From: an uncultured Scytonema sp.
GTDB taxonomy: Bacteria; Cyanobacteriota; Cyanobacteriia; Cyanobacteriales; Nostocaceae
Direction: 5' to 3'
Assembly: GCA_937873135.1 (NCBI GenBank)
Contig: CALMVQ010000232.1
Span: forward strand, 62,001-126,000
Length of the DNA stretch: 64,000 bases
Positions 30,612-39,619 of this stretch are shown in pieces. The number at the start of each line of letters is the position of its first letter. The stretch's first letter is position 1. The position numbers were made by a program, and so were the translations under genes. A model generated the notes under the pieces. That model was not told the origin of the DNA. It made no database searches and saw nothing but the letters and a program-made list of their open reading frames with translations.

Positions 30612-32453
30612 ATGAGTATGAGGATGTTTACTATGGCACAGGCTGAGATTAATAACCATCCGCAAGACCAAGATGAGACTGATAACCACTCGCAAGATAA
30701 TTCCCCCATCGATCCACAAACAGATCGACTGGGATATGCGAACTTCGCCCAGTATCTAGCAAACAGTATTTGTAACATGAGCTTTGCAGAAGGGTTTGCG
30801 ATCGCCATTTACGGTACTTGGGGTTCTGGTAAATCGACAATGTTGGACTTCGTCGTTCATTATCTCAACCAAAAGCCAGATGAAGAAAGACCAATCATCG
30901 TCCCTTTTAATCCTTGGTTGTTTTCTGGCTCCCAAGATGTGACAAGACGCTTTTTCGAGCAATTACAAGATATTTTAAGCAAAACTACATCGGTTCCAAA
31001 AGGCTTGAAAGAACGAATAGCCGATTTTGCTAATGTTGTTGCAGAAATTCCTTTACCTTATGCCCAAGCGGGTAAGGCAGTTGCCACATTATTTGACGAT
31101 CAACAAAAAGACGCTTCCGAGATTAAAGAAGAAGTCGAACGCAGGTTGCTACAAGAGGATCGGCGAATAATCATCACTATTGATGATATAGACAGACTGG
31201 CTGTAGAGGATATCAAGCAAATATTTCGGATTCTGAAAGCAATTCCAAATTTTACCAATGTTATCTACCTTCTTGCCTTCGATAAAAAAGTTGTCATCAA
31301 AGCACTTGCAGATAGTCAGGAAATATCTGGGGAAGCGTACTTAGAAAAAATTATTCAAGTGGCTTTTGAATTACCAACGCCAGATAAAACATCATTTCAG
31401 AGGCTTCTTTTTGAGAAACTGGAAAGCGTAATTGCTGATAATCCAAAGCATTTATTTGAGCCAACCTACTGGCGTAGGGTTTACTATCAAGGAATCGACC
31501 ACTTTATTACCAACCTCCTCGATATTATTCGTCTGACGAACAATCTATGCGTCACATATGCGGCAGTAAAAGGTGAAGTGAATTCAGTTGATTTCATTGC
31601 CATTGAATCGCTACGAGTATTTTGCCCAATAATGTATGATATAATCCGCAAAAACAAAAATGCCTTTGTCGGAGAAGTGAATTTTACAGAAGAAGAACTC
31701 AAAAACCTGCATAATTCCTGGATTGCTCAACTTCAAGATGAGGATAAGCAAACTGTTAAAAATTTACTCTTATGCCTTTTTCCGAAATTAGAGGTTGTTT
31801 GGGGTGATGGCAGTTACAACAGAAAACAAGAGTCAAAATGGCACAAGCAAATGCGTGTATGCTGTCCAGAAATATTTCCTAATTATTTTCGGTTAGCTTT
31901 CTCGGAAAGCAAATTATCTCATACTCGTGCAAAAGACGTTTTAGCTGTGGCAGACGATGCCGAGGAATTTGGCGAAAAACTTATAGAACTTAGCTTAGAA
32001 AAACGTCCTGATGGCACAACACAAGTCAGAGCATTTTTGGAAATGCTGGACGATAATATTGAGAAAGAAATTCCTGTTGAGAGTATTTATACAGTTGTAC
32101 AAGCTTTGTTTGATGTTGGCGATCAATTGATGTGTCCTGAAGATGAACCAACAACAATTTTTGATTTTAGTAATAAGATGAGAATTAGTCGGATCATCTC
32201 ACAGTTATTATCTAAGTTAGAAGAACCAGAACGTTTTCAAGTATTAAAAGCTGCCAGTTTTCAAGGGAAAGCATTATCAATAATTGTGAATCAAGTAGAA
32301 ACTTTAGCAGAGCAACAAAGTCAGTTTGATTCAGATGCATTGATTCTAGAAGAGGTATGCCTGATTAGTCCACAACACCTTGAAGAACTCAAAGAAATTG
32401 TTGCCGAAAGGCAGCAGCAAAAAGACGAAGAAGAAGAATCGGATATTCAGTAG
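30612..32453 (+). CDS. KAP-family P-loop NTPase
   Basis: 613 residues. An acidic, Gln/Asn-rich N-terminus (about 1-40) precedes the KAP domain: RLGYANFAQYLANSICNM, Walker A IYGTWGSGKSTML (about 73-85), VPFNPWLFSGS, Walker B IIITIDDIDRL (about 190), then IYLLAFDKKVV and EKIIQVAFELPTP. Many KAP proteins have TM helices inserted between the Walker motifs; here that space has only an amphipathic stretch (VVAEIPLPYAQAGKAVATLF), so it is probably soluble or peripheral. The C-terminal half is helical and ends in a Glu-rich tail. KAP proteins include phage-exclusion PifA, but no defence neighbours are visible. Confidence 0.85.
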   Translation: MSMRMFTMAQAEINNHPQDQDETDNHSQDNSPIDPQTDRLGYANFAQYLANSICNMSFAEGFAIAIYGTWGSGKSTMLDFVVHYLNQKPDEERPIIVPFNPWLFSGSQDVTRRFFEQLQDILSKTTSVPKGLKERIADFANVVAEIPLPYAQAGKAVATLFDDQQKDASEIKEEVERRLLQEDRRIIITIDDIDRLAVEDIKQIFRILKAIPNFTNVIYLLAFDKKVVIKALADSQEISGEAYLEKIIQVAFELPTPDKTSFQRLLFEKLESVIADNPKHLFEPTYWRRVYYQGIDHFITNLLDIIRLTNNLCVTYAAVKGEVNSVDFIAIESLRVFCPIMYDIIRKNKNAFVGEVNFTEEELKNLHNSWIAQLQDEDKQTVKNLLLCLFPKLEVVWGDGSYNRKQESKWHKQMRVCCPEIFPNYFRLAFSESKLSHTRAKDVLAVADDAEEFGEKLIELSLEKRPDGTTQVRAFLEMLDDNIEKEIPVESIYTVVQALFDVGDQLMCPEDEPTTIFDFSNKMRISRIISQLLSKLEEPERFQVLKAASFQGKALSIIVNQVETLAEQQSQFDSDALILEEVCLISPQHLEELKEIVAERQQQKDEEEESDIQ

Positions 32454-32528
32454 ATATTACCTGACAAGTCCTCAGTCACATCGAGAGAGTGTAAATAATT
32501 TTGTGTAGGTACTTACAAGTGCCCTAAT

Positions 32529-32645
32529 TATAGCGGTTCTCAGTTATATCTCATACACTCGCGCCCTCTCCCAAGTTTGGGAGAGGGGTGTTCGCGAATA
32601 GCGAGCTTGGGAATTATGTATGTGACTTAAACGAGAACCGCTATA
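32529..32645. repeat. 117-bp MITE-like palindrome
   Basis: Ends are a perfect 13-bp inverted repeat, TATAGCGGTTCTC (32529-32541) and GAGAACCGCTATA (32633-32645). The centre is a second palindrome, CCCTCTCCCAA (32564-32574) with TTGGGAGAGGG (32577-32587). Non-coding, in the spacer between the KAP gene and folB. Related fragments occur near 12360-12430 and 29291. Confidence 0.75.
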
Positions 32646-32660
32646 GACATCTTCATGAAT

Positions 32661-32733
32661 GATGTCAGGGCGTACAGCCCTTCATCCCTAGCAAGGGTTT
32701 TGACAAACGCATAATTAATTTTTGAACATGTCT
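32661..32733. repeat. Dispersed repeat, copy 2 (see 16721-16796)
   Basis: Begins GATGTCAGGG, then AGCAAGGGTTTT, GCATAATTAATTTTTG and AACATGTCT, in the same order as at 16721-16796. It starts 16 bp after the palindrome at 32529-32645. Confidence 0.55.
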
Positions 32734-32858
32734 TTACTTCCAGGTTTGTCATGGCTGCCATTCATATGTAGAGTCAAGTCAAAAAACTATATCAAACGAT
32801 AAGCTATCAAAGTTCCATTCTTGCCCTAGTATAGTCCGTAGCATTCAAACGACTTTTT

Positions 32859-33227
32859 ATGGAATCTATTTACTTAACAGGGATTCGCTGCTATGGATAC
32901 ACTGGGTATTTGCCAGAAGAACAGGTTTTGGGGCAATGGTTTGAGGTAGATGTGAGATTATGGCTAGATATCTCTGTAGCTGCAACAACTGATGCAATTG
33001 AAGATACTGTAGATTATCGCAATATTATTGGCTTGGTACAAAATTTGGTGAAGACATCAAAGTTTACTTTAGTCGAAAAGTTAGTCACCGTGATCGCTGA
33101 TACTATCCTGTCATCAAGCGATCGCGTGGCACAAGTCCAAGTCACTTTAAGTAAACCTGCTGCACCCATTCCAGACTTTGGCGGCAAAATTAGCATTGAA
33201 ACAATTAGAACCAAGCTCAATACATAA
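32859..33227 (+). CDS. folB: Dihydroneopterin aldolase
   Basis: Converts 7,8-dihydroneopterin to 6-hydroxymethyl-dihydropterin and glycolaldehyde in folate synthesis. 122 residues, the usual size. Signatures: CYGYTGYLPEEQVLGQ near the N-terminus, DTVDYRNI, LVEKLVTVIA and the catalytic Lys in VTLSKPAAPIPDFGG. The first motif has GYTGY where many enzymes have a His (GxHG), a variation seen in cyanobacterial FolB as far as I recall. Stand-alone gene. Confidence 0.92.
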   Translation: MESIYLTGIRCYGYTGYLPEEQVLGQWFEVDVRLWLDISVAATTDAIEDTVDYRNIIGLVQNLVKTSKFTLVEKLVTVIADTILSSSDRVAQVQVTLSKPAAPIPDFGGKISIETIRTKLNT

Positions 33228-34175
33228 GTAGGTAAGCTGCCCGTCGAAAAAGTTGTGTTTATTCACGCCCACTTACTTAAAGTCTGCTTCTGCCACCAAA
33301 GGAAATAACCCGACAACATGCGCGCTGCCTCACCGCTACGCGTCTACATTCAACAAATAATTTTCACGACTCTTCCATTGGAGTGCTATATGAGATTGAG
33401 AATAGAGGAGTGAATAAATTTATACTTTCTGGATTCAGATTCAGAAGTTTTTAGTCAAAATTTGAACAAGTTAAATACATATCAGTCTTAAATTTATCAC
33501 GTTGACTGAATTAGGTTATACCTATTTTATGAGATTACGGATGAAAATACTTTTTAGGTAAGTATTCAACGGTTCCATCAGATGTTCTGCCGTATATAAC
33601 TTATCAGAGTTAGGTTTAAGTTAGGCTAACACTACTCCTATATGTAGCTAATTGCTTGCAGATAACAACTTTTATGGCAGTAAATACAACATGCCAGAAC
33701 ATAGGTGATTTAGTTCATCTTAAACTTACAAACTTTATGATTTAAAAAAAAGAATTTTACTAAAAATGTATCAAACTTTGCTAAATCTTGTTTAAGCCTA
33801 AGCTTTAATTCATTTAGAATAAATATCATCAATTTATTAGTTATTTTTGCAACATTTAAATTAGTATTTACAAATATTTGTGCCCGTGGATACCAGTTAC
33901 ATGAAAACTTACTCCCAAAAATATTACTTTTGTAAGTGGTAATCTGTTATTTCTTATTGTACAAGTCCTCTGTGATCTGTTTTGGCAAGGAACAGTTTTT
34001 TGACATGTTATTAACCATTCAAATTGATTCAAATTATCTCCAAATTAATACAAGTAAGGCATAACTTTAAGAAACGATAGCTTAACAATCGATTAATTTA
34101 CATTCAAACAAGAAGAGATTGATTATGATAGGATTATTCTCTTTACGATGCTCTTAGTAAACAGGTAATTTGAAT
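33228..34175. other. Long gene-free spacer upstream of the GGDEF gene
   Basis: About 950 bp. The first part has dispersed repeats (33290-33391). From about 33400 to 34160 it is very AT-rich with no frame longer than noise. Its length before a signalling gene suggests a complex promoter or an untranslated leader, but nothing specific is visible. Confidence 0.35.
33355..33391. repeat. 37-bp dispersed repeat, copy 2 (see 18024-18060)
   Basis: AATAATTTTCACGACTCTTC followed by CATTGGAGTGCTATAT; about 33 of 37 bases match the copy at 18024-18060. Preceded by a GC-rich stretch (ATGCGCGCTGCCTCACC) that is also typical of repeats here. Confidence 0.6.
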
Positions 34176-35465
34176 ATGCTTGCTCCTAAAGTTATAGTTG
34201 TTGAGGATGAAGAAATCATAGCTTTAAATATTACCAGTAGATTGCAAAAGCTAGGGTACCATGTTTTAGAAACCACAAATTCTAGTGAAGGAGTACTTGA
34301 AAAAGTAGCAGAACGAAATCCAAATATAGTCTTAATTAATGTTGGCTTGGCTGGAGAAATGAACGGTGTGCAAGTGGCAGATATTATCCAGCACAGCTTT
34401 CAAGTTCCTGTAATATTTATAACTAACTGTTCTGAAAAACCTAAGTTATCAAAAAAACAGTTAAGAGAACCTTTTAGCTATATTCTCAAACCCTTTGCTG
34501 AAAGAGATTTGCATGTTGCTATCGAAATGACTCTGTACAAGCACAAAGTTGAAAAGAGATTACAGGAAGAAAAACAGAAGCTGAGAGCAATTGTTAACAG
34601 TATGGGTTCTGGAGTCATCATCACAGATACTAACAGCCGTATCCAAATAATCAATCCAGTAGCAGAAGCACTCACAGGTTGGCATAAAAATGAAGCGTTT
34701 GGTAAAGACTTAATGCAAGTGCTAAACCTGGTTAATCAAGATACAGGAGAAATCATTGAAAATTTAGTTAAGCAGGTGATAGAAATAGATGCAGTGATGC
34801 CGATACCAGATAACTGCATATTAATTGCTAAAAATGGCACAAAAATACCTATTGGAGATAGTATTGCCCCAGTTCGCGATAGAAATGGTAACATCACAGG
34901 TACGGTTTTAGTCTTTCAAGACATTACTCAACGTAAACAAACAGAGGCGGAACTCCTCCAGAATGCTTTTTATGATGCGTTGACGAAACTACCCAATCGA
35001 GTCTTATTTCAGGATCGCTTGAGGCTTGCTATTGAACGTAGTAAACGGCGAAGCAATTATCGATTTGCCGTTCTGTTTTTAGATTTAGATGGCTTTAAAG
35101 GAATTAATGATCGCTTTGGGCATCGAACGGGCGATGATTTGTTAGTAGCAGTCTCTCGACGCTTAGAGTCGTGCTTTCGCAGTGGCGATATTGTAGCAAG
35201 ATACGGCGGTGATGAGTTTGCTATTCTTCTAGATGAAATTAAAGATGTTTCCGAAGCTACCAGCGTTGCTAACCGCATTCAAGATACCATTAGTGCACCA
35301 CTCCATCTAAATGGACGGGAAATATTTATTTCAGCCAGTATTGGTATTGCTTTGAATAGCAATGAATACGATCAACCAGAAAACTTGTTGCAGAATGCCG
35401 ATACTGCCATGTATCGCGCTAAGGGACAGGGAAAGGCTAGTTATGCCGTATTTAGTTTTGAGTAA
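34176..35465 (+). CDS. Diguanylate cyclase: degenerate receiver, PAS, GGDEF
   Basis: 429 residues from ATG 34176 (a TTG two codons earlier is in frame). Residues about 5-120 are a receiver domain with the acidic pocket (VVEDEE), Thr (FITN) and Lys (ILKPFAE) kept, but the phospho-acceptor Asp is replaced by Asn55 (IVLINVGLAGE). A short coiled segment leads to a PAS domain (about 140-260, NSMGSGVIITDTNSRIQIIN). The GGDEF domain (about 265-429) has an intact RYGGDEFAILL and an inhibitory RxxD site (RSGD) five residues before it, so it should make cyclic di-GMP with product inhibition. Control is probably through PAS rather than classical phosphorylation. Confidence 0.92.
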   Translation: MLAPKVIVVEDEEIIALNITSRLQKLGYHVLETTNSSEGVLEKVAERNPNIVLINVGLAGEMNGVQVADIIQHSFQVPVIFITNCSEKPKLSKKQLREPFSYILKPFAERDLHVAIEMTLYKHKVEKRLQEEKQKLRAIVNSMGSGVIITDTNSRIQIINPVAEALTGWHKNEAFGKDLMQVLNLVNQDTGEIIENLVKQVIEIDAVMPIPDNCILIAKNGTKIPIGDSIAPVRDRNGNITGTVLVFQDITQRKQTEAELLQNAFYDALTKLPNRVLFQDRLRLAIERSKRRSNYRFAVLFLDLDGFKGINDRFGHRTGDDLLVAVSRRLESCFRSGDIVARYGGDEFAILLDEIKDVSEATSVANRIQDTISAPLHLNGREIFISASIGIALNSNEYDQPENLLQNADTAMYRAKGQGKASYAVFSFE

Positions 35466-35600
35466 CAATTAAGTAGAGCGGTTAGAACAAATACGATTTT
35501 CAGTGATGCTTATTGTTTATTATTTAGAACTAAAAATATCCTGCGTCGCTACTTGATCTCGAACACGGGATAATAAGATTCTGTGTTTCTTCCTTAAATC

Positions 35601-36533
35601 ATGAGTATTATTGTCTTCGGCAGCATCAATATAGACTTGGTAGCAACTTCCCCCCGCTTACCAATGGCTGGAGAAACATTGCTGGGACATAACTTTTTTC
35701 AAGTACCAGGGGGTAAAGGAGCCAATCAAGCGGTAGCATTAGCACTCCTTGGAATTCCTACCCAGATAGTGGGGCGTGTTGGTGCAGATAGTTTCGGCGC
35801 AGAACTTGTGAATAATTTGCAAGCTTCTGGTGTACAAACTAATTCTGTACTAGTGGATGAGACAGTAAGTTCTGGCGTCGCGACGATCGCAGTAGATGAT
35901 GCTGGTGAAAATCAAATTATCGTTATTCCTGGTGCAAATGGCCGCGTCAATCTTGAAGATGTAGAAAGGTTGTCTCACTTGCTACCAAAAGCAACAGCGC
36001 TGCTTTTACAATTTGAAATTCCCATGTCTGCTGTGGTGGCAGCAGCTAAAGCCGCACGAGAAAAGGGCGTCACGGTTATTCTCGACCCCGCACCCGCGCC
36101 GGAAAATGTACCAGAGGAACTTTACTCACTGGTAGATATCATTACGCCCAATGAGGTAGAAATACGGCAATTGGTTGGTTTTGCAGTCGATGGAGAGGCA
36201 TCAGTAGCAAAAGCAGCAGCCGTGTTACGGAAACGGGGTGTGAAATATGCGATCGTTAAACTGGGTGCCAAGGGTGTTTTTTGTGCTACCCCAGAGGAAA
36301 CCTTTTTTGTGCCTGCATTTCCAGTTCAAATAGTTGACACAACTGCTGCTGGAGATGCATTCAACGGCGCTTTGGCAGCAGCGCTTTTTGAAAAACTTTC
36401 TTTGCGCCAAGCCGTTATTTGGGGTGTGGCAGCAGGTGCAATGGCAGCAACAAAACCAGGAGCGCAACCTTCACTTCCAAATCGGGCGACTTTTGATGCG
36501 TTTCTGAAAATGAGGGGAGTGGAAAGTTGCTAA
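35601..36533 (+). CDS. rbsK: Ribokinase (PfkB family)
   Basis: Phosphorylates D-ribose to ribose 5-phosphate. 310 residues. N-terminal signature FGSINIDLVATSPRLPMAGE, GGKGANQAVALALLG, the sugar-site GRVGADSFG, ITPNEVEIRQLVG, and the PfkB signature DTTAAGDAFNGALA with the catalytic Asp. No ribose transporter is adjacent; the nucleoside hydrolase further along (46267) could be one source of ribose. Start ATG 35601. Confidence 0.93.
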   Translation: MSIIVFGSINIDLVATSPRLPMAGETLLGHNFFQVPGGKGANQAVALALLGIPTQIVGRVGADSFGAELVNNLQASGVQTNSVLVDETVSSGVATIAVDDAGENQIIVIPGANGRVNLEDVERLSHLLPKATALLLQFEIPMSAVVAAAKAAREKGVTVILDPAPAPENVPEELYSLVDIITPNEVEIRQLVGFAVDGEASVAKAAAVLRKRGVKYAIVKLGAKGVFCATPEETFFVPAFPVQIVDTTAAGDAFNGALAAALFEKLSLRQAVIWGVAAGAMAATKPGAQPSLPNRATFDAFLKMRGVESC

Positions 36534-36659
36534 GTACGTGTGCAAAATTAATTTTATATTCACGTCGCCTGAAAAACTTGTGAAACAGTGATTCCAGGTT
36601 GAAAAAATATATAAGTAGGTGGGCGGGAAAATTTATAACTATGTAACGAAAACTTAACC

Positions 36660-37266
36660 AGAATGATTAGAGTTAAATTTGACACGTTGTGTACTATAGT
36701 TACCTTTTTCTCCCCTGGCTTTGATACCATCAATCACGGCGTCAGCGAGCGTTGGTAATAGGTGTAACCAGGTTCGCTCCATGCACAAAACCCTAATTCG
36801 TCCAAATACTTTAGGCTCTTCAGTACTTGTTATGCTAAAATAACAAGTACTGAAGAGCCATACTTTAGGTCTATTTCTCCCTTCCTCTGCAGCTAATTCC
36901 AACATATCTAGCTCTCTAATTTTTGTGCTAATTGACTTATATGTACGTGGCTCTTTTTTCAGGCATTCTTCCAAAAACAGTATGTCCTCTTCCTTCCACT
37001 TCGATTTTCCTCCGCGCCCTGGTAATTCCCACAGCCCTTCTATACCCAACTCCCTGCCATTTATGTAAAACTTCTCTTACTGTTTGTGGAGTCCAGTTAA
37101 AATGAGCCGCTATTCTTTCTACGTACCAACCATGTGCGTTTAACCTGATTACTTCTGCTCGGTCTTTGACTTTCTGCGGTACATTGGCAATCCTCAGATT
37201 TAAGAGGGTTTTGTTTTGCTCATTAGTCAGAAATACCCTTAGACGAACACCCAACTTTTTAAACAT
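36660..37266 (-). pseudogene. IS630-family transposase remnant
   Basis: From ATG 37266 the frame gives the N-terminal helix-turn-helix part (MFKKLGVRLRVFLTNEQNKT, RAEVIRLNAHGWYVERIAAH, HKWQGVG), then the reading shifts near 37045 to a second frame (IEGLWELPGRGGKSKWKEED). Further on, only another frame recovers the DDE-region phrase YLDELGFCAWSEPGYTYYQR (about 36740-36808), followed by a stop. The middle of the gene is deleted and a palindrome at 36806-36869 sits at the break. So the element is inactive. It ends 12 bp from the DUF5360 gene. Confidence 0.85.
36806..36869. repeat. 19-bp perfect hairpin flanked by 10-bp direct repeats
   Basis: GGCTCTTCAGTACTTGTTA (36814-36832) and its exact complement (36841-36859) enclose eight bases. 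ATACTTTAGG occurs directly on both sides (36806-36815 and 36860-36869), like a target duplication, implying a 44-bp palindromic insertion in the IS630 remnant. Confidence 0.8.
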
Positions 37267-37278
37267 CCGCCTATATCT

Positions 37279-37776
37279 TTACCTATTCAAACTTTTTACA
37301 GTTTTATTTGAGATAATCAAAGGAATAAAGAACATCGGATATACAAGTAAAAATAAATTGGGTATCCACCATGTCAAGTCAAAATCCAATCTTATTATCC
37401 AGAATACAATTGCTTGCAAACCTGAGCAAAATGTCATTATTAATGACATTAATGCGATAATTTTCCAATTTTCTTTACCTTTTTGATACCATAATAAACT
37501 CAAAATGCCTGTAAAAGATATTAGCAAGTCTAAAGGTAAAAACGAAAAATTCCATGCTACTAATATAGGATTGTTATAGTCTTTAAATAATGAGTTCTCC
37601 GGAATTAAATGAAATAACGTTATTGACCAATACAAAATAAATCCAATATCAGTAATCATCAAAAAAAATTTTAGATTTTTCAAGGTTAAACCTCCAAGTT
37701 TACTGTACAAGTATCGCTTTGTATTCTTTGGTTCTAAATCCGTAAATAAAGATTCTCGATTCTCCTCGTTTCTCAT
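37279..37776 (-). CDS. Four-TM membrane protein, DUF5360/YvaD-like
   Basis: 165 residues. After a polar N-terminus (about 1-35) there are four hydrophobic segments: FFLMITDIGFILYWSITLFHL, LVAWNFSFLPLDLLISFTGIL, IIALMSLIMTFCSGLQAIVF and LFLLVYPMFFIPLII. The pattern and the Asp in TDIGF and FSFLPLDLL resemble the DUF5360/YvaD family, whose function is unknown. It starts nine bases after the acyltransferase stop, so the two are almost certainly cotranscribed. Confidence 0.7.
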   Translation of the reverse strand: MRNEENRESLFTDLEPKNTKRYLYSKLGGLTLKNLKFFLMITDIGFILYWSITLFHLIPENSLFKDYNNPILVAWNFSFLPLDLLISFTGILSLLWYQKGKENWKIIALMSLIMTFCSGLQAIVFWIIRLDFDLTWWIPNLFLLVYPMFFIPLIISNKTVKSLNR

Positions 37777-37785
37777 CTCTTTTTT

Positions 37786-38913
37786 TTACAAGCTGACTCG
37801 GCGCGTATTCAAGAATGGTCGCTCGCAATAGAGGAAGAAGATGTATGCTGCACTTAGAATCAGTGGCGTGCCTACAAGAAGAAGTAAGACAAACTCCCAG
37901 GCTTCTCCTAGATGCAATGGATGCAGAACATACTGCCAGATAATTTGTAGTAGAGGCGCATGTATTAGATACAGGCTATAGGAGAAAGTACCAATGAACA
38001 CAAGTAGCCTCGAACTTAGAAAATTGCGGATTTTGTTAGATCCTGGACGTGAGGCAGCAGCGACCAAAGACAACGTACCTAGCGCACAAAGAGTATCTAA
38101 GAAGGCAAAACGTTCTTCTGATACATCGAATCCCCATAGATAGCAGAAAAAGATGATCATCAATATTAAACTAGCACAGACGTTCTGCCAAGGAAAATAC
38201 CTACGCACCAATCGCCAAAGTTTATCTTTAGAAAAGACGATGGTTGCACCAACCATTCCCAGCACAAAATAAAAATACAAACCTATAAATTGTGGGGGTA
38301 TTTCTTTCACCTGCGCGATTTCAAGCAAAATAATAGTAGTGTACATAAATAAGCCTATTCCAAGTGTCGTCTTAATACTGCCAAAGCGCTGCCAGCTGAA
38401 TACTAGTAGGGGAAAGCAAATGTATAACTGTGATTCAACGGCGACAGACCAGAAGACATAGTTAATTTGCGTCGGTGTTACCAGATCCTGCAACATCAAA
38501 AGATGTGCAATCAATCCTTCTTGGGTGACAGGCAAGCTTATATCCCACTGTGTTTCCGTCTTCAACCCAATAAAAAGCCAGATGAGGAGTAGCGAAAACA
38601 ATAGAGCAAAGTAGTAGGGAGGCAGAATTCGCCTTGCCCGCCTTTTGAAGAATTGCAGTGTTCCACCGCGCAAGATACCATTATTGTGAATAACAGGCAA
38701 CATTAGACAAAAGCCTGATAGCACGATGAATACAACTACCGCGAAATGTCCATAGTAAAGCCACCAAGTTAGGATAAGCGTTAATCCAGTAGGTCGATGA
38801 CCATACCCAAAGGGTGGGACAACAGCTGGCCATATTTGATACCACGTATGACTTATTAATACAAATAGAGCGGCGAGAGCACGCAAGCCGTCCAGAAAGT
38901 AAATATATTTCAC
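37786..38913 (-). CDS. Acyltransferase-3 family membrane protein (OafA-like)
   Basis: 375 residues, about ten TM segments. The N-terminal signature FLDGLRALAALFVLISHTWY has the Arg and catalytic His of this family; FKRRARRILPPYYFALL is the conserved cytosolic loop. Such proteins transfer acetyl or other acyl groups to sugars, lipids or antibiotics across the membrane. The start is GTG 38913. It is the fifth gene of a six-gene minus-strand group and could acylate the group's product. Confidence 0.9.
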   Translation of the reverse strand: MKYIYFLDGLRALAALFVLISHTWYQIWPAVVPPFGYGHRPTGLTLILTWWLYYGHFAVVVFIVLSGFCLMLPVIHNNGILRGGTLQFFKRRARRILPPYYFALLFSLLLIWLFIGLKTETQWDISLPVTQEGLIAHLLMLQDLVTPTQINYVFWSVAVESQLYICFPLLVFSWQRFGSIKTTLGIGLFMYTTIILLEIAQVKEIPPQFIGLYFYFVLGMVGATIVFSKDKLWRLVRRYFPWQNVCASLILMIIFFCYLWGFDVSEERFAFLDTLCALGTLSLVAAASRPGSNKIRNFLSSRLLVFIGTFSYSLYLIHAPLLQIIWQYVLHPLHLGEAWEFVLLLLVGTPLILSAAYIFFLYCERPFLNTRRVSL

Positions 38914-38982
38914 TATAGGAATTCGGTTTGATTATTGCAAAAGGTTAAGTATTGTAGGGTGCTTGATAGTTATTAGAGAGGT

Positions 38983-39306
38983 CTAATGATTTCCGCCACT
39001 GAGGTTTAAACCAATCACTCCAACAATTACTAGCCCAATCGATATTATTTTGAATGCAGTTGCTGGCTCCTTAAACCATAAAATACCGATAATTGTTATC
39101 AATGCTGTTCCTATACCAGACCAAACTGCATAAGCAACGCTGACATCAATATTTTTAATGGCAATAGTCAATGAAGTAAGACTGATACCATAAAAGATCA
39201 CCATTGCTATTGAAGGTAATACTTTAGTGAAACCTCCTGATAATTTCATGCAAGTAGTACCTGTCACTTCTGATATGATTGCAAAAAATAAGTACATCCA
39301 ACTCAT
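38983..39306 (-). CDS. Small multidrug resistance (SMR) family transporter
   Basis: 107 residues, four TM helices, with the essential membrane Glu13 (FAIISEVTGTTCMKLS) and SMR signature AYAVWSGIGTALITIIGILWFKEP. EmrE-like proteins are proton-coupled exporters of cationic amphiphiles or spermidine-type amines. In this cluster it could export an amine-bearing lipid. ATG 39306 has GAGGT upstream. 69 bp separate it from the acyltransferase. Confidence 0.93.
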   Translation of the reverse strand: MSWMYLFFAIISEVTGTTCMKLSGGFTKVLPSIAMVIFYGISLTSLTIAIKNIDVSVAYAVWSGIGTALITIIGILWFKEPATAFKIISIGLVIVGVIGLNLSGGNH

Positions 39307-39619
39307 TGCATACCTCTTACGATTGATTTATATTTAGTAAATAATTATCAATTATTGCTAATAACTACTTTACCAAGCCCGCAACGGGAGCGGGAACAGG
39401 GAATAGGGGGGAAAATGAGCCCCGAATATTGGGTTTAAAGCCTCTTAATTTATTTATGAAAGAGATAAAAATATTTGAAACGTTCTGGGCGTCAGCCACG
39501 ATGTTTCAATGCGTCATTATCCAAATCCCCTAATTTTAATTATGGGGATTTCCCTGTTAAGAGTTGCCCGTTCCCCGTTCCCTTTTACCTAAAAAGTAGT
39601 TATTAGCAGTTAATATTTA
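39307..39619. other. Gap inside the lipid cluster
   Basis: 313 bp with C- and G-rich words (AACGGGAGCGGGAACAGGG near 39380; CCCGTTCCCCGTTCCC near 39567) that are rough complements about 170 bp apart, so a repeat element probably sits here. It may separate the methyltransferase from the transporter genes transcriptionally. Confidence 0.35.
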
